A stretch of DNA of 64,000 nucleotides from the NCBI RefSeq assembly GCF_026151205.1, contig NC_087077.1:13738983-13802982 (forward strand), read 5' to 3'. Below the pieces are notes generated by a model, which was not told where the DNA came from, ran no database searches, and saw only the letters and a list, made by a program, of their open reading frames with translations. Both the position numbers and the translations under genes were made by a program. This stretch comes from Bolinopsis microptera. Lineage: Eukaryota > Ctenophora > Tentaculata > Lobata > Bolinopsidae. Positions 58,301 to 64,000 of the stretch are shown one piece after another; position 1 is the first letter of the stretch; every line of letters begins with the position of its first letter.

Positions 58301-60104
58301 TTGGCAGGGGCATCAGCTCAAAGCTGGGCTTGTTCAACTCTTGTTGGATCTTGTCTAACGTGCCCCAGTCCTCTTCAAACTGTATCCACACATATTGTGG
58401 TGATATCACCTGGCTTATCTGATGGAACATTGAGATATTATCACCTAAATTGTCTGATAGAACATCGAAACTTGATATTTTGTCGAATCTGGAATGTAAT
58501 TTTTCGTAAAATATAAGAATGTACGCAATGTTGCAGAATGTATTTTTAAACACAGTCCTCTCACCCGGCAAGTGTCTAAGATAGCATCAGTGTGTAGTGA
58601 GTCTGGACTGTAAGATCTAAAGTGCGGAACTGAGCAGATGTTGTGAGAAAACAGCAGTTCTGATACCAGCATGTTACCTGAAATTAGAGACAAGATGCAA
58701 CTAGACTGGAGAAATGTTACATGAAACACGACTTATATTGAGAAATAAACCAGGATTCCAGGAAAAGCTAAGGTTCCAGGAAAAGCTAGGATTCCAGGAA
58801 AAGCTAGGAATCGGGCAGTTCTGAGACGTAACCAGTTAACTTCATGTCTACAAGATAAGAGCAAAGAACAGTGTAGCCTTTTTACCATGTTCAGTAGTCA
58901 GCACCACCTCAAGTAACTCCCCGTATCTCGTCTTTTTATTCGATATCTTCTTTCTCAGCATCTGAGCGTAATATACTGTGTTATTCAACATGTAGAAACA
59001 TTCACAGAACATATAAAAACAGGAACTTTAATGAACTAATTTAGGGAAAATAGTATTGCCTCGTTTTTTGATGAGTTTTAAATGAAGCCTTTAGAAATAA
59101 GTTTAAATAATACTAGAAGCGGGAAGAAGTACAACCCTGATAAAATTGTTCTACTTTTAAATATAAATAAATGTAAAAAGGGGTTAAAATTAACCCTCCC
59201 CCAGCCTTCCTCTGTTTCATACCCCGAATGTGTTCCCAGAAAGGTGCTGGTGAGCAGTTGCAGTTTGTTGTTTGGACCAGGTGGTGGTCAGGTTGTCAAG
59301 GCAACAGTACACGTGCTTGTTCTTAGCGTCCACTAGATCCAACAGTCTGCTTAGTTCCTCTGAAAAAACTCTCGTTTTAGATGAGATCTGTGAGCGGGTA
59401 TTTCCTTCAACTTGTCATCATAATTTATTGCCCAATTAGACAAATTTATCGCCGCAATCATTCTAGAACTTAGGAAGTCAGTGCTTGCTTTTTACGTTAA
59501 AAGTTAAATCATAAAACGCATTTCGGTCAAGATCTCAGCAATGTGTTATGAATAGGTAAAACTGATATAACTATAAGTATAACACACCGGTATGGATGAT
59601 ATTGAGACTAAGAAACATCACAGTATCATGCTCCAGTACCATATCCAGGATACGGAGACACACCACATGGAGCTGGAACTTAAGAGAGCCGGAGTTCCTG
59701 ACATAGGTCAGTGTGTGCCCGTCATCTGACCTAGTGTAGTTCCACACCGCCTTCAGTAGGTCGCAGAATTCTCTTGTTAACAACTGGGGAGGGGAGGGGT
59801 TACGTTTCTAAATGACATTATTTTGAAATTATAATCTTTAATTTTGTAATAAAACCTCATTGAGGATAAAGTGAAAGTACGCGGTAATACGCACACGTAC
59901 AATGTACATTGTAATTTAAGATAATCAGCAGAAACATACCTCACGAATAACGTCAGGTCTCTTCATAAACTCTAACAAACCCCTCAATATCTCGAGCCGA
60001 GTTCGAGCATTAGGCCGGACAATCAACAACTTCTTGGAGTACTCTCGGAGTGCGTGGAGCATGTTACCTTCGGTACATGAAGCAAAGCAATCAGTCAGCA
60101 TCAT
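47345..60104 (-). CDS. Tudor-ARM-Schlafen (AlbA_2) protein, at least eight exons, with a 9.5-kb intron
   Basis: Minus-strand exons: A 59940-60104 (start uncertain, possibly further 5'), B 59588-59783, C 59223-59359, D 58886-about 59030, E 58565-58677, F 58226-58488, G 48557-48748, H 47345-48441. A-E are helical, HEAT/ARM-like (REYSKKLLIVRPNARTRLEI, LHVVCLRILDMVLEHD). F and G share an extended Tudor domain: YVWIQFEEDWGTLDKIQQEL, then GFTFRARILEG before the intron and AEVLAIDFGWTCTVPKKDIY after it. G-H continue with ARM-like repeats (LHRITQNLTFATAAF, ARHVLYVLANAA, IKAHFVDIAREVFKG). The C-terminus is a Schlafen AlbA_2-type fold (ISMLNHKGGDIFVGVVPDEK). Phases agree at A/B, B/C, D/E, F/G and G/H; C/D and E/F are unresolved. 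Exon H has two one-base frame changes, near 48265 and 47830. Tudor domains bind methylarginine of germline RNP proteins, and Schlafen folds bind or cut RNA, so an RNP/small-RNA role is inferred. Confidence 0.65.
48749..49300. other. Intron sequence 3' of the nested helicase gene
   Basis: AT-rich, no feature beyond the intron of the Tudor gene. Confidence 0.4.
49301..51709 (-). CDS. NERD-like nuclease plus superfamily 1 helicase, nested in the Tudor-gene intron
   Basis: A 668-codon frame (49301-51307) extends upstream without stop to about 51570 and, across one-base frame changes near 51565 and 51690, to an ATG at 51709 (MSSSLTPEE). Domains in order: a PD-(D/E)xK/NERD-type core (GECDFVVMGDHYVAVFEVKG, catalytic D...ExK) with a nearby CNTKKCKKGPEKHLC cluster; the helicase Walker A VEGPAGSGKTIVM; Walker B YIFVDDYQ; CDELQ and a late NLYSGISRARVYS (motif VI-like Arg). 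The tail is almost pure Lys/Arg (KIKRKKKKKKKKKKRR), a likely nuclear signal. NERD-helicase pairings occur in prokaryotic defence proteins and Schlafen C-terminal helicases are related, but the function here is inferred. No introns seen. Same strand as its host gene. Confidence 0.75.
52162..52380. mobile_element. Second insertion bounded by poly-G (32) and poly-C (62), 7-bp target duplication
   Basis: G32 at 52162-52193, a 125-base core with CTACTTTATCTTACTTTATTC and CTCTACCTTTATTCTACTTG blocks, then C62 at 52319-52380. CTAGCTT flanks both sides (52155-52161 and 52381-52387). It interrupts a short CTTACTAG tandem repeat. No ORF. The plan matches 7254-7914 but the cores differ. Confidence 0.75.
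52697..54345 (+). mobile_element. Truncated left end of the CTGCCGTTTTCTGAC transposon, copy 1
   Basis: Starts CTGCCGTTTTCTGACAAAAG and matches 54810-55430, including TTCAATTCTGTAATTGCTCT and TAGTGGGAACTTTATCTGCG. It lacks the right half and transposase and is split at 53115-54155 by the foldback element. Confidence 0.8.
53115..54155. mobile_element. 1.04-kb foldback (palindromic) element
   Basis: Arms of about 500 bases (53115-53614 and 53635-54155) are near-perfect inverse copies around a 20-base spacer. The ends are GCATACACCAAA and TTTGGTGTATGC. The right arm has about 20 extra bases near 54130. The mirrored ORFs at 52884-53168 and 54090-54305 (MVTELPMRSFGLD) are just the two arms. It inserted into transposon copy 1. 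Confidence 0.88.
54810..57829. mobile_element. 3.0-kb DNA transposon with TGTA target duplication, copy 2
   Basis: Terminal inverted repeats CTGCCGTTTTCTGACAAAAG (54810) and CTTTTGTCAGAAAACGGCAG (ending 57829), with similarity to about 32 bases. TGTA flanks both sides (54806-54809 and 57830-57833). The motif AAAAGTGCTTAAGT recurs inside near 55035, 55228, 57530 and 57565, as subterminal repeats that a transposase might bind. A degenerate transposase lies on the minus strand near the right end. It sits in the large intron of the Tudor gene. Confidence 0.85.
56785..57425 (-). pseudogene. Decayed transposase-like gene
   Basis: From ATG 57425 the frame has ILWADNCSAQNKCWTLFTAL; one frame change later ITVKYLEPGHTFISADSFHH appears. 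These two blocks characterise a transposon-borne RNase H-like protein family frequent in cnidarian and mollusc genomes (usual form W-x-DNCxAQNKNW and K-x-EPGHT-x-M-SADSFH). Downstream sequence to 56785 needs several frame changes (SYWTSNRCKTERPLLEKV). The N-terminal half of the protein is absent, so it cannot act. Confidence 0.75.
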
Positions 60105-60799
60105 ATTGATAGAATGTAGTACGTAGTATAGAACACAAAGCAGAATAATGGAGGGCAGTATTAAATTTTGAGAAAGAGATTGAAAACCACTGCCTGAAAT
60201 CAACCAGGTCCCTAGCCTATGGTTACACATACTGGCATCACGTGACTACAAGAAACTATATATCAGATCCAGGAACACTGTCACAATCCCATGGTAACAG
60301 TACGGTTACCATAGCAACACGCTTCCAGGGATACTAGACCCTTGTTTATTATGTAAGTGATAGCTGGAGCATTAAGTGGCAGTTTAAATTACAAGGTGAA
60401 GCTTTCAGGTTAACACTTTTTACATCGTTTGGTTTTAAATTAAAATTTCAATGAAATAATAGGAAACTTAATATCAATAATACGCCAGAGTTTATTGTAA
60501 AATGATGATTGATCACATTCAATTATATGATACATCTGTAAGTCTGATACATAAAATATTGTACTGTTTAATAAAGAGTAAAATAGTAGTAACTATTCTG
60601 CGATATACATGATAACTTTATGAGGGTCGATCTATGTTTTAAAACTATTCCCATAAAAATAATAAAAAATCAATTTAGAATCGTTTTTAGTCTGTCACAC
60701 CCAATTCAGTCCTCTCACCTTCAGCTAGCTTTCACAATAAGAGGACGAGAGGTCCTTATTATATTATATTAACAATTACTCTGTTTGCACAAAAGACAG
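60105..60799. other. Spacer between the Tudor gene and the MOSC gene
   Basis: No clear exon; 5' exons of the Tudor gene might lie here but none was recognised. Confidence 0.35.
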
Positions 60800-61834
60800 T
60801 CACCCCAAAATAAATTCGTCGGATAAAACATACGGTCCAGTTAGTTCACGATCAACAGACTTCAGCACCACAATCTCATCTCCAACCTTCACCTTACCTG
60901 GTCGCAACACCTTCCAGTAACTTCCAAAACAAGCCCTGTTTCGTGTATCCCTGAACGGTCCATGTTTAAAGACAGTGTCATACACCTTGGTGTCCATTTC
61001 ACCTTTAAAAGCATTGATAACCCCACATCTAGGACTCATGAACGTTTGCTCCAACTCCAGCTGATCCCCAATTCTGACAACTTTCCAGAGGTTCTCTGCC
61101 CCAGCCTCACATCCAGTAACCACCACACTCGGTCTGAACCTTTCCATTTCCACTGCAGTACCTGCCTCCGCGTTCATCCTGTCCAACGTGCTCACGGAAG
61201 TTATAAGAACAGGAGGTATTGCTGCTGGTTTCTTATTTGGTGCTCTGTACACAGGGAAGTTGTGTTCACCTGATAGTTTTCTATCTGGTACATAGAGTAG
61301 GGTTACTGGTTGTCCACCAAGAACAGCAGTCATCCAATTGCCAGCCTCCTCACCAGCGTTTATATACTCCCTGTCATCGGAGAGCAGATCATCATTGAAC
61401 TTCAACCCAAAGATTCGTTCTCCAGACACAATTTCACGCAGGCACAAGATCAAATCATCGTGTCCTTGACAGGAGATGCACATCTTCTCACAAGAGGGAT
61501 CAGTAAAGGTGCATGATATGCTGGTTAACTTGCTTCCCAGCTTTGTATTCCCATAAAGCCGAGCTATTTCAGGGTTTTTAACATACACAGCCAGACGTTT
61601 GTTGTGCTTGAGGCCGACTGTTGTAACGTCCCATGATTCTACGGATAGCATCTTTGTTGTTCTGATCGGAGCAACATTTACTTTACTGACGATACCAACA
61701 ATTTCTTGTTTGTCATGATGGAGGTATCTCTGCACTGTTTCGATGACTGCCAAGGTACCATTCATTGCCACGATAGGAATGAAAAGCAATGATTTAATAT
61801 GATTTTCAAGAAACTGGATCGTAGTTTCTGTCAT
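60800..61834 (-). CDS. MOSC/mARC-like molybdenum-cofactor protein (344 aa, single exon)
   Basis: ATG at 61832-61834; the frame is open further upstream only through an AAC repeat without an ATG. A hydrophobic N-terminal segment (IKSLLFIPIVAMNGTLAVIE) could anchor the protein as in mARC. Next is a MOSC_N beta-barrel-like region (about 50-190) with an unusual CEKMCISC cysteine group. The MOSC domain (about 200-340) has DRMNAEAGTAVEMERFRPSV, ENLWKVVRIGD and SPRCGVINAF, whose Cys at about residue 270 is positioned like the Mo-binding Cys of mARC. ACFGSYWKVLRPGKVKVGD closes the domain. mARC enzymes reduce N-hydroxylated compounds; the activity here is inferred. A paralogue follows in tandem at 63808. 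Confidence 0.85.
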   Translation of the reverse strand: MTETTIQFLENHIKSLLFIPIVAMNGTLAVIETVQRYLHHDKQEIVGIVSKVNVAPIRTTKMLSVESWDVTTVGLKHNKRLAVYVKNPEIARLYGNTKLGSKLTSISCTFTDPSCEKMCISCQGHDDLILCLREIVSGERIFGLKFNDDLLSDDREYINAGEEAGNWMTAVLGGQPVTLLYVPDRKLSGEHNFPVYRAPNKKPAAIPPVLITSVSTLDRMNAEAGTAVEMERFRPSVVVTGCEAGAENLWKVVRIGDQLELEQTFMSPRCGVINAFKGEMDTKVYDTVFKHGPFRDTRNRACFGSYWKVLRPGKVKVGDEIVVLKSVDRELTGPYVLSDEFILG

Positions 61835-61982
61835 GTTGTACACAGAGTTTCTGGAAACAAAGAATTGGTATGTTGTAGAACAATTATTGTTATTGTTGAA
61901 CAATTATTGTTATTGTTGAACAATTGAGGTCAAAATGAAAAGTTTTTATTGTTGGACAATTCTAATTGTTGATCAATAGTAC

Positions 61983-62700
61983 TGTAGCTATTCTGGACCG
62001 CTTCAATGGGCAACCAGGTTGGATGGGATCAATAGTTTGTTCTGAAGCTATTGAAACTGAATGATTGGTATTTTTATGAACATAGTTGTTTTCAGAGAAT
62101 TGGGTTCAAGTTCAAAGAAAATCCTGGACCACTTCAATGGGCAACCAGGTTGGATGGGATCAATAGTTTGTTCTGAAGCTATTGAAACTGAATGATTGGT
62201 ATTTTTATGAACATAGTTGTTTTCAGAGAATTGGGTTCAAGTTCAAAGAAAATCCTGGACCACTTCAATGGGCAACCAGGTTGGATGGGATCAATAGTTT
62301 GTTCTGAAGCTATTGAAACTGAATGATTGGTATTTTTATGAACGTAGTTGTTTTCAGAGAATTGGGTTCAAGTTCAAAGAAAATCCTGAACCACTTCAAT
62401 GGGCAACCAGGTAGGATGGGATTAATCATCAATAGTTTGTTCTGAAGCTATTGAAACTGAATGATTGGTATTTTTATGAACATAGTTGTTTTCAGAGAAT
62501 TGGGTTCAAGTTCAAAGAAAATCCTGAACCACTTCAATGGGCAACCAGGTAGGATGGGATTAATCATCAATAGTTTGTTCTGAAGCTATTGAAACTGAAT
62601 GATTGGTATTTTTATGAACATAGTTGTTTTCAGAGAATTGGGTTCAAGTTCAAAGAAAATACTGAATCACTTCAATGGGCAACCAGGTAGGATGGGAATC
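61983..62700 (+). repeat. 131-138-bp minisatellite, about 5.3 units
   Basis: Units begin CCTGGACCACTTCAATGGGC and include AGTTTGTTCTGAAGCTATTG and GTTTTCAGAGAATTGGGTTC. The first three are 131 bases, the last two 138 with an added TAATCAT. It lies just upstream of the MOSC gene. Confidence 0.9.
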
Positions 62701-63807
62701 AATGAGGTTTAACTGAATAGGTCAAGTAACAGTAATAGAACATTCAATTTACGGTAAAATGTAACCGTTCAAATTGAAAACCTTTTTCAATTTCGAATGA
62801 GTACGATATAGAAAGCAAATATTTCATCACAGCTTTATCTCCGTTTTCTCTTTTGTTAATCTCTGAACTCTATTATTATTGTTCTAGCTCCATATGAACA
62901 GGGGGAACTTTAGTGCATGCCCTTCCTAAATTCCTAGGATTTCAATGAAACCCTTCTCCCTGTGTAAAAAGCTTGGGTGATGAAAATAGAACGGCCAAAA
63001 ATCTTTCCCAGAGGGAATTCTAATATTGGGACCGATATCCAGCTGAGTAAGGTTAAAACTTCAAACTCGACTGGGGGAATCTGGTACTAAACTCTCATGA
63101 GATACTGAAGAGTATTGTTGTCGAATGTCGTTGTGCTATTGCAGTTTTAATAGCAAAATTTTCTATTAAAACTGAATGATGGTTCAAGTTCAAAGTAAAT
63201 TCCAGACCACTTCAATGGGTAACCGGTTGGATGGGATTCAATGAGGTTTTAAAATAGTTGAGTAAAAGCAAATTTAGAACAATCCACTTACAGTAAAATG
63301 TAACCTCTCAAAGTGATTCTCACTTTTATTTTCTTTACTGAACAAATCGAGTAAGTATATAGAAATCAGATGTTTCATAGTGCTTTATACCTGTTTTATT
63401 TCACAGCAATCTCTGATGATATGATGTTTATCATATTCTACCTCTCAAATGCTTAGGGAAGTATGAGCATCCCTCCTGCTCCTAATGCCAGCCTTTCCTG
63501 TCAGTTTGTTTAATTGATTATTTGTTTAATTGAGTTATTTTCACTCTGGGAAAGTTCCCATAGCCGAGGATCATATTGGCTAATGATCCAGTAGTATAGT
63601 CAACTACCTTTCCCAAACTGACACCCATCTCCTGACGAGGCAGGGGAGTGTCATTGATCCATTGTTAACTACGTCAGGTGATAGCAGTGGTGGAAATAGT
63701 AAGGTCCCCCCTGGCAAGCCAAAAGGGTACGACCCCCTAATATGATCCCCAGATTGATAATTATAAATAGGTATCAGATATAAGTCTTACAGATATAATG
63801 CATCATT
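62701..63807. other. Spacer with a duplicated upstream segment
   Basis: GGTTCAAGTTCAAAGxAAAT to AATGTAACCxxTCAAA at 63180-63320 matches 62640-62780, so part of the upstream region was duplicated along with the MOSC genes. No ORF supported. Confidence 0.5.
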
Positions 63808-64000
63808 TTATCCCACTACAAACTGATCTGTCAGGCTGTACGGGCCAGTTATGTTGCTCTCTAAGGACTTCAATAGCATGACTTTATCTCCAACATGAAC
63901 ATCCCCTGGTCTAAGAACCTTCCAATAGCTTCCAAAACAGGGTCTGTTCCGCATGTCCCTAAAAGGTCCTTGCTTGTATATTGTATCATATACCTTTGGG
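63808..64000 (-). CDS. Second MOSC/mARC-like gene, 3' end only
   Basis: The frame reads from the window edge: YDTIYKQGPFRDMRNRPCFG, then SYWKVLRPGDVHVGDKVMLL and the end TDQFVVG before TAA. It aligns throughout with the last 63 residues of the MOSC gene at 60800 (about 65 percent identical by eye), so it is a tandem paralogue on the same strand. The start lies beyond the window. Confidence 0.85.
   Translation of the reverse strand, partial: PKVYDTIYKQGPFRDMRNRPCFGSYWKVLRPGDVHVGDKVMLLKSLESNITGPYSLTDQFVVG

Overview
The window is animal nuclear DNA, most likely from an early-branching invertebrate (a cnidarian-like genome would fit, but the taxon is not proven). It is AT-rich, its genes have GT-AG introns of a few hundred to several thousand bases, and it is crowded with metazoan-type repeats: minisatellites, MITEs, a CR1-type LINE, a Ty3/gypsy-type remnant and DNA transposons. 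There are no bacterial features such as operons, CRISPR arrays or Shine-Dalgarno sites.

Layout. 0-8 kb: a possible acidic exon, two large minisatellites (20 bp and 13 bp units), then a secreted LamG/pentraxin-like plus ZP-domain gene whose stop codon lies in the first unit of a 52-bp satellite. 8.4-17 kb: an N-formylglutamate-amidohydrolase-like gene (minus), a three-level nested insertion (inverted-repeat element, LTR element with 90-bp LTRs, hAT MITE), a broken class A GPCR, and a truncated copy of the amidohydrolase last exon. 17-24 kb: a small three-exon gene whose second intron holds a CR1-like LINE with both ORFs intact. 24-28 kb: GC-rich foldback repeats and a small two-exon membrane/coiled-coil gene. 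29-33.4 kb: a complete seven-exon MPPED-like metallophosphoesterase (minus). 36.5-40.6 kb: a complete nine-exon SLC18B1-like major facilitator transporter. 42.2-45 kb: a single-exon GLYAT-like acyltransferase (minus) and a transporter fragment between inverted repeats. 47.3-60.1 kb (minus): a long gene encoding helical repeats, an extended Tudor domain, ARM-like repeats and a C-terminal Schlafen AlbA_2-type domain. Its 9.5-kb intron contains a NERD-nuclease/SF1-helicase gene and a transposon cluster. 60.8-64 kb: two tandem MOSC/mARC-like genes (minus), the second cut by the window edge.

The most interesting candidate is the Tudor-ARM-Schlafen gene with its nested NERD-helicase. Tudor and Schlafen-like domains act together in nematode piRNA precursor cleavage, and here they seem to sit in one polypeptide. 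Other notable signals are two insertions bounded by inverted poly-G/poly-C homopolymers with 7-bp target duplications, and a tandemly duplicated transposon end invaded by a 1-kb foldback element. Several genes carry single-base frameshifts while others of similar length are perfectly in phase, so each frameshift needs read-level checking before it is called a pseudogene.
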